From: Rostrohypoxylon terebratum
Lineage: Eukaryota; Ascomycota; Sordariomycetes; Xylariales; Hypoxylaceae
Direction of reading: 5' to 3'
DNA: 64,000 nt
Assembly: GCA_022497145.1 (NCBI GenBank)
Contig: MU385926.1
Location: 1-64,000, forward strand
Position 1 is the first letter of the stretch. Every line of letters starts with the position of its first letter. The notes below the pieces were generated by a model. The model was not told the origin of the DNA and did not search any database. It saw only the letters and a list, made by a program, of their open reading frames with translations. Positions 11,005 through 23,033 of this stretch are shown here, piece by piece. The translations under genes and the position numbers were made by a program.

Positions 11005-13357
11005 CTAATGGATCTCGTCCCGAACACCTTCATGGACTTTCTCCGCGTCGACAGAGGCCTCGCTAGAACCAAAGACTATGAATGAAATTATTAACTTTCC
11101 TAGTTGACACAATGGGATATAAGGGAGGCGTAAACTTACCAGCTTCCATCTCTTCGAGAGACTTCCCTTTGGTCTGGCCCAGATTCTCAGTATGCGCGAT
11201 TGTAACGGGCTAATGCGTTTGTAGTAACTTACCTCCTTGATAACCAGCCACGCGTACACGACCAGAGCCCAGTTGAATATACAAAACATCAAAAAGGTCC
11301 TCCAGCCAATGTTATTGATCGCATGCGGGGTAATTTGCGAGAATACAAAATTGAATAACCATTGAGTGGCCGTCCCGACTACCGAATGTCAACGATGGAT
11401 GATATGCGTTGTGGATAGAGGGGGTATCACCTGCAACACCTGCTTCACGTATCCTAGACGGGAATATCTCGCTCATGTAAAGCTACGGAAATTAGGTATA
11501 TTGTCAGAATACGGCCGGATAGAGCTTCAGTAAAATGTTGGACAATGTTACTCACCCAAGGTACTGGTCCCCATGATATGTTGTAGCTCACTGGTTTATC
11601 ATTAACTGTTAGCTAGGTAATTCTCAACGATTCTTGATAGCAAATGTTTCGTGATGGACACTGACTTGCTTCCAGATAAACCATAGCTATTGCCGCAGCG
11701 CTGGTGCTGGTTAGGGTTTGGGAGGCAACGGGAGGATGAGTGGCTGTCAGGCAAGCTATGATGAGCATGTATGTACCCATGAGAAACGCCCCTCCAATGA
11801 GTGAACCGCGACGGCCGATTCTTTCTACTAAGAAGAGTAGGAAGAAGAAACAGGATACGACTTTGACGACACCGAAAAACCCGCTGATCAGGAGGCTCTG
11901 ATCTCCGGCGCCAACCGCTTTGAATATCTGAGGAGCATCTTAGGCATAGGAGTCAGTTCTATCCAAGAACGTTCGACGTTGTTACATGGTAGTAAACTCA
12001 CAGTAGGCTAAGCTCGTGTTGCCAGTGAGCTGCACACCTTCTCTTGAGTCAGCGCAACTCTAATTAGTGAATTGAATGGACTTGGTCACACCTATCTGTA
12101 GCGTGATGACGATAATGAAGCGGTAACGATTCGCCGGGAGGAGGTATTCTTTCAACGTGAGTCCCTCCGTGATCCTCTCCTCTTCCTCGATCCCTGCAAT
12201 GATTTCTGCAAATCTATCGGTAGGTATTCGTCAGCCAAGATTTGAAAAAGTGAGATATCTCGGTAGTATGGGATATCATCATACTCTTCTTTCACTTTGT
12301 CACTATCTCCTCCACGGATCCAAATCAGCGATTGCATCGCCTCATCCCTTTTGCCCGATTTCGCGAGCCACCGGGTACTCTCTTTCGTAAGTAACATACC
12401 CAACCCCAGTATGCCACCCGGGACAAGCTGTGAACACCTTCCAAATTAGTCGTGGTCGCCTACAATACTCTTGATGACTTTCTTCAGGGTAGGCCAAGGC
12501 AAGAGGGATATCGATCCCAGTGAAGAGAAAACGACGGTAGACTGAACACTGACCTGGAGACCAATGGGAATCTGCCATTGTCGCGTCGTCGACTCTAGGT
12601 GTAGCGACACGCCATAGTCGACCCAGTACGAGGTCATAACTCCCAAGGTGAAGAAGAACTGGAACATACTTCCTAACTGGCCCCTGATCTGCTTGGGCGC
12701 CATCTCTGCGCTATACACTACGGGGCAGAGTCAGTACTTAAGTCTTAAGATCCCCACCAGATGCTCAAGTAGAATTTTAGGGGCTGGGGGTTTCTAAGAA
12801 AAAATACAAGCGTCAAATATACTACTCAAGTCTCAAAGCACGCACTTGGAATAATAACCGTTGCCATGCCTACGCCAACACCGGATATAACTCGAGCGAC
12901 ATAGAAGGCAGCCAGCGAGTGTGTATTGGTCACTTGAATGATGGCTCCAATGTTGAATATGAGCGAAGCTAGAGTGATAGACCAGCGACGTCCGAATCGG
13001 GCAGTGAAAGGCCAGACGAAGAAGCACGAGAAGAAGGCTGGTCATTCAGCTATTAGTATCCCAATGTTTGTGTGCGACAGGATGTGAGCCTACCTCCGGC
13101 CTGCAGAAGACTCGTCGCATTGGAACTGACATTAGATTGATTTGCTTTGGTAATGCGGAAATCATTTTGAAACGATGGCAGTGTAAGGACGCCACCGACC
13201 ACACCCGTATCGTAACTACAGACTAGTAAGCGAGTGAGGCAGAGGTGCGTAGGAAACAAACTTGGTAGACCAAACCAACTTACGCAAACAAGAAGCTACC
13301 GACACAGCAAAGAGCAACCAAATACCACGCTCTGAACGAGCCTAAACTTTCACTCAT
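11005..13357 (-). CDS. MFS sugar/quinate-type transporter, 13 exons
   Basis: Twelve-helix sugar-porter family permease of the plasma membrane, likely carrying a monosaccharide or quinate-like substrate by proton symport. Thirteen exons all join in phase and give 487 residues: 13284-13357, 13094-13215, 12846-13037, 12554-12717, 12285-12427, 12092-12213, 12002-12037, 11666-11938, 11556-11590, 11431-11482, 11233-11378, 11140-11173 and 11005-11075. Signatures seen are AYDTGVVGG in helix 1, ARFGRRW, KESTRWL after helix 6, IGVQLTGNTSLAYY in helix 7, VERIGRR, WGPVPWLYMSEIFPSRIRE and the C-terminal KETKGKSLEEME. Exons of 34-36 nt occur. The gene is divergent from the zinc-cluster factor at 14739, so co-regulation is plausible. 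The exact substrate cannot be read from the sequence. Confidence 0.92.
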
Positions 13358-14738
13358 GACTCGAGGATTATACCGGTGCGCAAAACGTCTATGTAGACGA
13401 TATCTTTCTTTTCCCGGCGATGTTTATGTGTGGCGGCGATGTGCAACATAAAATCGACTCATCCAGAGCGGTGTGCTTCACTCTCTTGTGAACTGTGGAT
13501 GAGTTCGTCGGAGCTCCGATGTAAGCTAGAGGATAGGTAATGAGAGAAGTTAGAACTGGTACTATAATCATATTATCACCGTCAATTTGTACAGGGCGAC
13601 TAGCATCATATATACCTGGGTCCTGGGTGTTTATCGCTGGTATAAGGGATTTATTCTAAACTACATAGGTACCTATCACCTAGGCAATCAGTTGCCTTAA
13701 AGTAGCCGTAACCCGTACGCAGTAGACTAGAAGATCGTGCCCGGTGTTGATCAGGGATCTGTACACGGCAAGGGTCCGTGCCTCACTTGACATTTGGCAC
13801 TTACCTACATGTAGAACCTTGGTTAAGGCGGGACTCCTATAAGAAGTACGTAAGACGGTGATGTGAATCTAATACTATACTAAGTAATAGGTAGGTAGTA
13901 GTATATGTCGTAGGGATTCATCCAACTGATTCTTGTGTCATCTGCGCTAAGAATTGCGAGCCCAGAACCCCCCCAAGAACCCCTGCCCCGTAGGCCAATC
14001 GCGTGGCTGGATCGATTATCTTGGCATAGGGCGAATTGGTGGTGAGATGATCCTACTCGACATAGCTTATGCAGGTCAAGGTCTACGGACGTCGACAAGG
14101 AGGGAGAAGAGAGAGTTCTATACGCTTGACACCTGAGCATAGCGACTAAGTTATGAGTGAGGTGAATACTAGGGAACCAAAATCTTCATAACAAACAATG
14201 CTGGATGTCTACGGAGAGCGTCCCGAAGGATTGGGTCGGCTTTGTAGCGTGTAGAAATCAGACAATTACGTAGTAATAGCTGATCATCAACTCCTTTCCA
14301 TTGGATACCCCACAAACCCACAAACCCATAAACCCACAAACCCACAAACCCACAAACCTGACCCTCGCCTCTATCCCTGGATCTCCACAAGAACCCCGAG
14401 GTTCGTGATCTATTTAATTAGGCAGAGTTCTCCCGCGACCAGCCCCGACTAGTGGTTGCAGCTGAGTGGAATACATTACCCCTTGCATTACGTCCTGCTT
14501 ACGGTTATCGGCCTTGTCGGTTTCTTCATTTCATGATTGGGTGTAGATGTTGAGCCATTTTCATCTCCCTGCCATCAAACAATACCCATTCGACGCCGGA
14601 AGACCAAAATCATCGTGAAGAATTAAGTCCTTCTTGGCTGACTGACGGATCTGTTAGTTGTGACTCGACACCTTGGCTGAAAGGGGCGGGGGGATCCAAG
14701 GGGGATGAGTTGGGGGTGGGATATGATTATCGCCACCA
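13358..14738. promoter_or_regulatory. divergent promoter region between transporter and zinc-cluster factor
   Basis: The 1.4 kb between two head-to-head starts must contain both promoters. No gene is seen in it. It includes TAGGTACCTA-type words near 13660-13685 and a (CCCACAAA)n-like array at 14308-14357. I did not find a convincing pair of CGG triplets that would mark a specific zinc-cluster binding site. Confidence 0.5.
14308..14357. repeat. 8-bp tandem repeat (CCCACAAA-like)
   Basis: About six imperfect copies of CACAAACC, one with a T change. It lies inside the divergent promoter region. Confidence 0.85.
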
Positions 14739-17327
14739 ATGACCGAGGCTCTACGTCCTCTGCGCCCTCTGCAGGTTTCCGGCGACCTCCATGAACCGCA
14801 GAGCTCTCATGGCGGATCTGGTCCCATACCTTCACCTATATCTATACTAGGTTCGTCGACAAAGCGCGCCATCTGTTCTCAATGCAGGATAAGGAAAGTA
14901 AGTGCATGGTTTTCCCGATGACCAGAAGATGTCGCGTAAGATATTCAAGTACCTAGTATTTCGTTGGCGGACACGTAACCAATCACATCTCACCCTTTAC
15001 TAGGTACGCTGCGACGGCCGGCAAAATATCTGCCAAAACTGTGATCGGTTGGGGTTTGAGTGCTCCTTTCAGCAGTCGCCTGGCAAATCTCCCGGTCAAT
15101 ATGTTGTGAAACTACCAGAGAGGCGTCGCCGCATGCAGGCTTGCATCCCGTGCCATTCTAAAAAGACCCGCTGCCTTGGCGAGCTGCCGAGTTGTTCAAG
15201 TTGTGTCAGAAGGAATCGGGCATGCGTCTATCCAAGGACTAAGAAACACGGGCCTGCTAGTCGTGAAAACGAGTCCGCCGATGTCTCCGGAGCCTACGAA
15301 ACCACACAACAACGTGCTAGAGATGCATCACCAGCCCAAGAAATCGAGATGGCCAACCCGTTGGAAGGGTCTGTTCTTGATGGCCCCGTGGCATTGGATC
15401 TGATGGAAGACTATTTTCAGCATCTTTATCCCCTCCCGTCGTTTGCCTTCCTTCATAAGCCAACTGTCCTCCAGAGGTGTAGAGACCAAACGATCAACGA
15501 GACTCTAAAACTGGCCATCTGCTCAATCACGGCGCTACACCTTCACCGCACATCGCTATGCCACGACCTTTGGATTCAACAGGCCGAGCAGTCGATATTG
15601 CAGCAGATGGGGCGGGCATCTATCTTCAATTTGCAAGCGCTTTTGCTCGTCATCTGTTATAGGATCGAAAGTGGCGAATTTCCGACGGCCTTCATGCTCT
15701 CGGCTCTAGCCGCTCGAACGGCTCTAGCCCTTCGTCTAAATTACGAGCGACCCGAGCTCTCTGACGTCGCGCAAGAAGCACGTCGACGGCTTTTCTGGGC
15801 TCTCTACCTGCTTGATGACTTTTTCTGTGTGGGACTTAGAGAGTTCGAGCTGTGCCCAGAAGAGACTATTCATCTCCAGCTACCTTGCGACGAAGATCAC
15901 TTCGAAGCAGGCCGACATGTACAAACCGGCGTGTTACGGCCCGGTATCAGGTCTTCTGAGAATACTACCACCATCGGCTTACGAGGCATGTCCTTGAGAC
16001 TCACCTCTATGCGACGGGCTGTCATGAGGTATGCGCCCCCACCCCTCACCCATCACCCCTAGCCTTTCTTATAACTCTTGTAAGCTTCTGAGGCTTACGC
16101 AAGACCGCATAGATTTAATCGTAAGGTTGGCTTAGGCGATGAACTGTCTTCTACTATCGGGGAGAGCATACGGCGATTCGAAGAGGAGCTGAGATTGCTT
16201 AAGGCGACACTCAGACCAGGCGACCAATACTCGATATCGAACCTCACATCGTCTAGGTGGCAGGTCCAGCTTATAATGTTGCACATGTCGTGGCATCAAT
16301 GTCATTGCGATTTGTATCGCCTCGGACTGGATGGTTATAGCGAGGCGGCTCCTTCGCCGGTGCTTCTCGCTCTCCATCCGCGAGACCGGGCTGGGATGCA
16401 ACTGAAGTGTCTCGAACATGCTGAGAGTATCATTCGAATCGTCTCCGACTTCTTAGACTATGGAGACGGTAAATCTCTCCTTGAACGGTAAGCAACCACG
16501 TCCACGTGCACTTGCACTTGTACCTCTCTTCTTTTCCCTCTATTGTAAACCCAACACAACAATTGAGAGGCATTGTATGATAACCAAAACAAGGGATATT
16601 GCTGTTTGCGCTTTTGAGAGTGCGCGATTAGTGATGTTTGGTGGTTCTCGCGTAATGGGAGCAGCTTCTAATTTGGACGTAGCTGTAAGCAAGGCAAAGT
16701 TGTCGCTCGCTTTAATCAACAGATTTTTTCCGTACTCTGCGTCTACCCAGCCACTGGTAAGTTGTCGCACCGTCCCGTCACACCATCTCGCGCGGCCTGG
16801 CTAGGTCGTCTATCAGAGTAGATGCTAAATGTTCGTAGCGCAAGGACCTGGAACGACTGATAGCGAGTTACTCGGTCCGTCTCGCCTTGCAGACCCAGGG
16901 GGCGTTGGCGGAACCAGATGCACCATCGGCTCGGCCTTCTAATAAGATCTCGCAGTACGCGACTTCGCGCCAGCGACTTTCGGTCCAGAGTCTGCTTCTG
17001 CAGTCGGACTTTGCCGACGATAGTCATGAAATCGCCGGTCCTAGCCAAGCAACCGGAGCGCCAACACTTTCCAGTGGCACCAAGACTGCTCAGACTGCTT
17101 ACGCCTCTAGAGTACATGATGGATCGCTAGCTGGCGTAATTACTTCCAGAAACTGTTCGTGGGGAACGACGGGAGCGGGAAACGGCCAAGTTCCACTAGC
17201 TGGTTCATCCTTCGACGCCAGGCAGGAAGATGCAGGGCTCATCTTCAATCCATGGATGGGATTTGCTGGATCGGAAGATATGTACAGCGTTACTGGTCGA
17301 CCTTCGGGACTAGATGACGAGTTTTGA
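14739..17327 (+). CDS. transcription factor with two tandem Zn2Cys6 clusters
   Basis: Predicted nuclear DNA-binding regulator. Five exons, 14739-14897, 15004-16028, 16113-16487, 16594-16756 and 16839-17327, join in phase to 736 residues. Two complete fungal binuclear zinc clusters lie in series, both with the spacing C-x2-C-x6-C-x6-C-x2-C-x6-C. The first has Cys 46, 49, 56, 63, 66 and 73, split by intron 1 after K53; the second has Cys 100, 103, 110, 117, 120 and 127. A basic PERRRR stretch links them. A fungal-specific transcription factor (middle homology) region follows from about residue 155, with RRRLFWALYLLDDF as its hallmark. Most zinc-cluster proteins carry only one cluster. The gene is divergent from a sugar-porter gene that it may control; that link is inferred from position only. 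Confidence 0.9.
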
Positions 17328-17534
17328 AAAGAGGGACAGGCGAGAAATTTCAAAATATTAATGCTCTGATCGCCTTAGATCATGTATTGAGTTCCTCCAG
17401 GAACCTATCACTATTTCCTACCCAGTAGATATTTCATGTTCAACTTGAGCAAATGCACTTTAGAGGTTGGATTGGAAATTCTGATTTGTATTTGAGCCTG
17501 AGGTATTACCGAGAACCTATTATTCCCGTATCAA

Positions 17535-19937
17535 TTAACGGCGCTTGATGTTGTTGCAGATCGAGTGTTTTCTCTTGACTTCGCCAGCATATTTGTTATG
17601 CAAATCTGATAGTTTGAGGACTGCTGGTGCTTCCTCTTCATCAGTACGGCTTTCCTCATCAGCGTCTGACGTGTGCAAGTCGCTGGTCTCGATTTCTACA
17701 TCTTGAAGAGGGGCATGCTGCGGGGAAGTCATCGAAGCTGTTTCGATAGCGTGGTCGCTAATACCGTCATCGCCAGGCATAGTAAACGTCGCCGAAAGGG
17801 TAGATCGCTTGGGGTGCATCTCCTTCGCGTTCATGGCGACCGTAGGTGTTACGGGTTGGGAGAAATCGAAAGAGTTGGGCTCTGTCGTAGAAGATAATAT
17901 AGGACTGGTCCTAGGCCCGGTCTGTAATATGTGGCCTTTTGGAAATCTCTTGATCTTGATCTTCGGCTTTGCGCGAGCGTGGGGTGTAGTCATCTCAAGG
18001 CGTTCCCCTTCATCTGTATCATCGTCTGCTATCTTATACGGGTTCTCACTAATAAGGCTATGGTGGAGTGGGTTTATGAGATTACTTCCACTAGATCGTC
18101 GATGGCGATGCTTAAGCTTGTCCTTCGTCGGGAGAGACCATGCCTGCGTTAAATAAGGTGCCAACGTTCCGTGACCTTCCCCGTGCGTTCTTGCTAGCGA
18201 ACCGGTCGCCATCCTTCGTAGGTCGACTTGACTCTTACTGAACACAACACGGGCTCTCAATGCATGAACAGCACGGTCTAGAGCTAGTTCGACAGCACAA
18301 CGGTCACGTATACGAGATAATTTCGGCCAGGTCGCTCGCTCGCCTAATAAGCATGAACGCATCATGAACTCGGCAGTTGGATTTTTCAATACCTTTGGCA
18401 GATCCCAAACGCCCATGGCCGGGAGGATGTTGATGTCGCCAGAGTACTTCTGGCTCAGGATAGACCGTAGCTTGCTAACGAGGGTTGGGAATATGCCAAT
18501 CTCGGCCATGAATTGCATTCTATGTAATGCTTCGCTCTTGGCTAACGTAGTGATTGTATGTAACCAATCCGACTCTTCTTTGTAGATTATCTCGTGGCGT
18601 GCGCCGGAGGGCGGGCATGTTACGTCGTCCTTGGCAAGGAAGGGCACGACATGTGGATTGACCTGAGAGACGATGAAGTGATTGACATTGAACATCTCGG
18701 CCAATCTGGTCATTGGAAGGTCGTTATCGACGGATCCGTCTATCCACATCTGGGGAGTTGGATTCCACGCACTGTGCTCACCCGTCAAGGGGTTCTTGAC
18801 TAGCAGTGGCGCAGCACTGAAGACGAGCGGAACCGAGCACGACGCCGCGACAGCCGACCATATCATAACGTTAGGTGCAGTGACATAGTTGAGTAATCGG
18901 GGTAGCTCGTATACGGATGCTGAGGAAACGCAGATGTTGCATATCCTGCGTGTGCGGTTGTAGGCTTCTTGGAACGTGATGTCGCCGAGTAGGTCACGCA
19001 TCACGCGTGTCAAATGCTTGATATCGGACCAATTTCCCTCTGTGAGAAGCCTTCGTAGGTGGCCTAGAAGACCGTCTTCGTTGCCATCCTCCTCGAAGAC
19101 GGCTAAGTCACCGTTGGGAAATTCTTTCAATAATTGAGGGATTTCGTCATCTGTCCTTGAGCAGACGACAGAGCAGACGATAGAACCTGCAGAGGCGCCG
19201 GAGATTATACGCGGCAAAAGCTTTGCCTCAAACATGGCCTTTAAAACCCCGATATGAGTCATGCCGAACGTACCTCCACCGCTGAGCAAGAGGGCGCTCC
19301 GGCCGAAGCTTTGGCGAGCGTATAGCATGGCGTCCAACAAGTCTTTGGGACTTAAGTCATCCGGAAGGCGATGCGCACTCTGGTCGACGAGGGTGGTGAT
19401 GGTCTGCAACGTAGAATCGACGTACCGCTCAATGAGCTTCTTGGTACCACAGTAAGAGTGGCGATAGAGGTCGGTATTGCCCATGCCACCCAGATCGCGC
19501 GAGAGGGCTGTTCTTATCAAATGCATCATAGCATGCATATCGGAATATGCGCGGGCATCGTCGAGCTCCTTTAAGCGCTTTTCCAAGAGTTCGGGATCAT
19601 AGTCGCCGGACGATGTATCCAACTTCCATGCTTCATTCCCCTCGAGGATATCTAGCTCGTGTGCCACTGCGTCCCATTCCTCGTAGGATTCGGCGTTCTC
19701 TAATCGTGCGGCCAGTATTTGTTTGCGCTCTTCGACCTGCCTTCTCCACGTCCTCTCCTTAGGCGTCAGGCCGTCTCTAAGGTAGAGGAGACCATCCAAG
19801 ACCTTATAGACGGTTTCCACGTTAGAGGATGAATGATTCGATTGCCGCTTGCCTTTGGGTAGATTCTTATTCTTCGTCTTAGGGATGGAAGGCCGAAGGG
19901 AGGGGATCGAGGGCAGGATGTCTACGGTATGGGACAT
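17535..19937 (-). CDS. patatin-like triacylglycerol lipase/phospholipase with DUF3336
   Basis: Ser-Asp dyad lipase, most like the yeast Tgl3/Tgl4/Tgl5 group that mobilises triacylglycerol at lipid droplets. One uninterrupted frame of 800 residues. The DUF3336-type N-terminal region (about 60-190) has YEEWDAVAHELDILEG. The patatin domain starts near 212 with the oxyanion loop GGGTFG (220-225), nucleophile elbow GASAG (S249) and DGS with the catalytic Asp (D400). The C-terminal 200 residues are low complexity, rich in Ser, Thr, Pro and basic residues, with a likely disordered regulatory tail. The substrate preference among triacylglycerol, steryl ester and phospholipid cannot be read here. Codon use and composition match neighbours. 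Confidence 0.92.
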   Translation of the reverse strand: MSHTVDILPSIPSLRPSIPKTKNKNLPKGKRQSNHSSSNVETVYKVLDGLLYLRDGLTPKERTWRRQVEERKQILAARLENAESYEEWDAVAHELDILEGNEAWKLDTSSGDYDPELLEKRLKELDDARAYSDMHAMMHLIRTALSRDLGGMGNTDLYRHSYCGTKKLIERYVDSTLQTITTLVDQSAHRLPDDLSPKDLLDAMLYARQSFGRSALLLSGGGTFGMTHIGVLKAMFEAKLLPRIISGASAGSIVCSVVCSRTDDEIPQLLKEFPNGDLAVFEEDGNEDGLLGHLRRLLTEGNWSDIKHLTRVMRDLLGDITFQEAYNRTRRICNICVSSASVYELPRLLNYVTAPNVMIWSAVAASCSVPLVFSAAPLLVKNPLTGEHSAWNPTPQMWIDGSVDNDLPMTRLAEMFNVNHFIVSQVNPHVVPFLAKDDVTCPPSGARHEIIYKEESDWLHTITTLAKSEALHRMQFMAEIGIFPTLVSKLRSILSQKYSGDINILPAMGVWDLPKVLKNPTAEFMMRSCLLGERATWPKLSRIRDRCAVELALDRAVHALRARVVFSKSQVDLRRMATGSLARTHGEGHGTLAPYLTQAWSLPTKDKLKHRHRRSSGSNLINPLHHSLISENPYKIADDDTDEGERLEMTTPHARAKPKIKIKRFPKGHILQTGPRTSPILSSTTEPNSFDFSQPVTPTVAMNAKEMHPKRSTLSATFTMPGDDGISDHAIETASMTSPQHAPLQDVEIETSDLHTSDADEESRTDEEEAPAVLKLSDLHNKYAGEVKRKHSICNNIKRR

Positions 19938-20066
19938 GATGGCAAGTTCAAGAGCCCAAGGAAATGTCGTCGCTTTAGTATGCTTATAGGTGGGAATCGC
20001 ATTCTAGCCTGATCTATGTGTGCACGTGCGCATGCGTCCGGACAAGTTTTCAGTTGGAATTGAGAA

Positions 20067-20104
<38 letters not shown>

Positions 20105-20845
20105 TAGTTTGTAGTTTGTATGAGGTGTCGTGAATGGACGAGATATTGCTGATGGCGAGCGAGGAACGTATAATCCACAGGTAGATATTAAATACTAGGT
20201 ACTAGATACTAGATACTAGCCCGGTAATAAATGGCAGAAGATATTAATATAAAGATAAGTAAAGTATAGTAGAGTACCTACTAGTATATATATATGTGAA
20301 GAAGGCTAGACTCGGGAACGAAGACAGACAGACGTCAGAAATGCGGAAACAATGCCAGGCCCTTACCCCTACCTAGTACCAACCAATCAACTAACCAACC
20401 ATGTGAGCAGTAGGCAAACATTTAACAGGTACATAATATACTACGTCGCTGTAGGTAGTAGTAGTACATAGTAGATCAGGTGGGTCAGAAGACAGGGATT
20501 TATTCCCTTGTGTGGGGTGCTATGAGGGGTAACGAGTATGGGGAAGCATCACAGGACCTAGGGTCTTAGATTACCTTTTTGCACGTGTCAAGTGGACGTG
20601 TTGGTAAACCTTGGAAGCGTTACATCCGTACCTACCTCCAGGGCTAGTAGGTACGTAGTAGTAGGTATGTAGGTATGTATGTATAATATGGCATATTTGT
20701 ATGCATCATGCATCTGAGAATAGATTCTGAAATATAAAGTTAATAAGGATCATTCACATAACCAATACCTCAAACCCAGGATGTATTCGTAGAAAGGACC
20801 TGGTAGTTATTCCATTTTCCTCCAATATCTTACTACGAAATTTCA
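19938..20845. other. intergenic region with GAGAGTT tandem
   Basis: No gene is seen. The stretch nearest 19937 is the likely promoter of the lipase. A GAGAGTT tandem lies at about 20067-20102, and TACTAG and TAGGTA words are frequent toward 20650. Confidence 0.6.
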
Positions 20846-22215
20846 CTATGGACTTTTTATGAGTTTAGTCGCAAAGGAGAAAACGGAACTCCGTAGCTCG
20901 TGTGCGACGCCCTCTTCTACCCAGAAATGTCCGGCCCCAGAAACTTCTATACAAGAGAAATGGGATCCCTCGGGACTGCCTAATTGTATAATCCAATCAC
21001 GCATCTTCTTCATGGTCAGGAAGCCGTCTTGGTCACCAAATATGACCAGAGTTGGATTTCTCACGAGCTTTGTCTCTGCCTCTAGTTCTTCTCCTTCCAA
21101 CTTTCCATGGTGGTTGCTAGCCGACGACGGAGATACTCCTCTCTTCCTCCTTGACCAGCTCGCCAACGGGTTCGAGAAGGACATGGTTGCTAGATTTGTG
21201 ATAATACCCAAAGGGGGAGAAACTAACAAGAAAGCGCAGCGAAATTGGACTAGGTTGTCGACACTCTGTAAGAATGTCTCGTCATGTTCCACTCTTTCGG
21301 ACCGACCAATAGAACCGTGACTGTGGTCATGGTTATGGTGGTGGTTATGGTTATGTTTGCGGTGTATCAGCATATGTCGCGATAATATTTCCTTGACACC
21401 TTTTCGGATTCCTTCTTCTCGGTCAGGAGAGGGGAGCCTCGGCTTCTCGCGCGCCTTCGTTGGTGCCGTGCCCTCATCACCGCCCACGCGCAAACCCATA
21501 GACTTCCTCGGCGAGGAGGGAGTGGCGGTAGACATGATTACTTGTTGTTCAGCAAGGTGTTGTGCTCGTAGCCTGATATCTGCCAAGGCAGTATGGGTGG
21601 CAGGAGAGGCGAAATCGGACAGGAAAGAGTCGAGAGGAGGGAGTTGTATCGTCACCATGGCACCGTACGAATATCCGGCGAGGAGCAGGGTTGGATTGGT
21701 TGGGTTGGTTGGGTTGGTGTTGTGCTGAGGGAGGCGCAAGTAATGTACGTAATGAACGAGAAACCCGGTGACGGACATATAGTCAGCGCGTTCTGGTTTC
21801 GATGTCCACGAGGTGCGACCGCACGAAGATGACGCTCCTCTGTCAGTTTCAGTCGAGATGTTAGCAGTAAGATTATATATAATTTTGCAGACCCAACCTT
21901 TCCTCATTCTCATTCTTGTTCTTGTTCTTACTGTTACTCTTGACGATAGATGACGGGTACGAACCGGAAATTGAACGTCGCGACTAGGAAGCCGATATTC
22001 AGCAGTGTGTTAGCGACAAGATGCACAACCGGGTCGTCAAAAGATCCTCCTAATGGCGCGTAAGGATGCGCAACAACAGCGGCATGCTGGCCCCATGTAG
22101 CATTAGAAGGCCCAAGCGGTCCATTTAGGCATGTAGGATGGTAGATCCGGCAATCGAGCTTGGTGTTGTCGTGTAAGCTAGGGAGCGTGAAGCTCAAGTT
22201 AGGACGTGGAAGCAT
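20846..22215 (-). CDS. alpha/beta hydrolase with a His/Asn-rich insert
   Basis: Putative serine hydrolase of unknown substrate, resembling the fungal hydrolases related to bacterial dienelactone-hydrolase-like proteins. Two exons, 21965-22215 and 20846-21839, joined by a GTTCGT...ACAG intron, give 414 residues. The joined text runs NFR then GASSSCGRTSW, matching the usual FNFRGxGxS motif. The nucleophile elbow is GYSYGA, the late acidic segment VIFGDQDGFL and the C-terminal His segment GAGHFW. Between the elbow and the acidic segment sits a long variable insert with a tract alternating His, Asn and Asp, HNHNHHHNHDHSHG, plus Ser/Arg/Pro-rich sequence. Such a tract could bind divalent metal or simply be a repeat expansion. 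Confidence 0.85.
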
Positions 22216-23033
22216 TCTTTAGTTCACTCGAATATTTCGAGTGAAAAGAGTCATTGTGTTAGAGTCGACAAGTTCTAGATCAAGAACTGGCGAAATTGGA
22301 AAACGGCTCCCGAGAGCAACATTCTGCCTAAAAAATATTTGAGCTAGGTTGGTATCATATTCGTCTCACTGCTAATTATTAGGAAAAAGTTTCGTCTTGG
22401 ATATAGGTTGGTGTAGGCAGGGTAGAGAGTAGGTAAGAGAATAGGTAAGGATGGAGAGGGAGGGGGAAGGCTAGAATGATACCTTAGAGTTGCATTGATA
22501 CGTAGAATTCCGAATAATTAGGGGAGTTACTATTATGGATCTTAAGCTTCCATGGAGGGTGGTAGCCTGTAGACGGGCTGGCGGGCCAGGAAGCTAACTG
22601 TTTTGTACTTATGTAGTACTTACCTAGTAGATATCATCCGCTTAGTACATGCACAAGTACTCAGTACTACATATAATAATGGATGCATACGGTATACTTA
22701 CATATGTAGTACGTATGTCAGACTGTAGATTGACTTTCATTTGTATCGATTTAATGCAAAAACACCCATCTATAATGGACACTAGCTTGAGATACCAATG
22801 ATAAGTGAATGGTGAAAGCAGAAGTTGGTATCTCAACTATCTCTCGACTAGGTATATCCAGATCCCTTGCCAGGTAATTGTAAACTCTTTACATGCATCA
22901 TCCGTGCGCCTTACCAGAACCAGCTCCCATCCGACCAATGACATTTCGTCTCGCCCCTAGAGGTTGATATTGCTTATGTGTGAACAAGTGGTCTCTCACT
23001 TGTTCGTGATCTATCGCCGCCTGACCGATGTCT
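22216..23033. other. intergenic region
   Basis: No supportable gene is seen. It contains the presumed promoter of the hydrolase on its left side and the 3' flank of the Kelch gene on its right, with a few GTACTTA and TACCTAG words near 22610-22640. Confidence 0.6.

Noticed and set aside
11005..22215. Possible secondary-metabolite or catabolic gene cluster
   Set aside because: Apart from the transporter and regulator there is no backbone synthase, oxygenase or other tailoring enzyme nearby.
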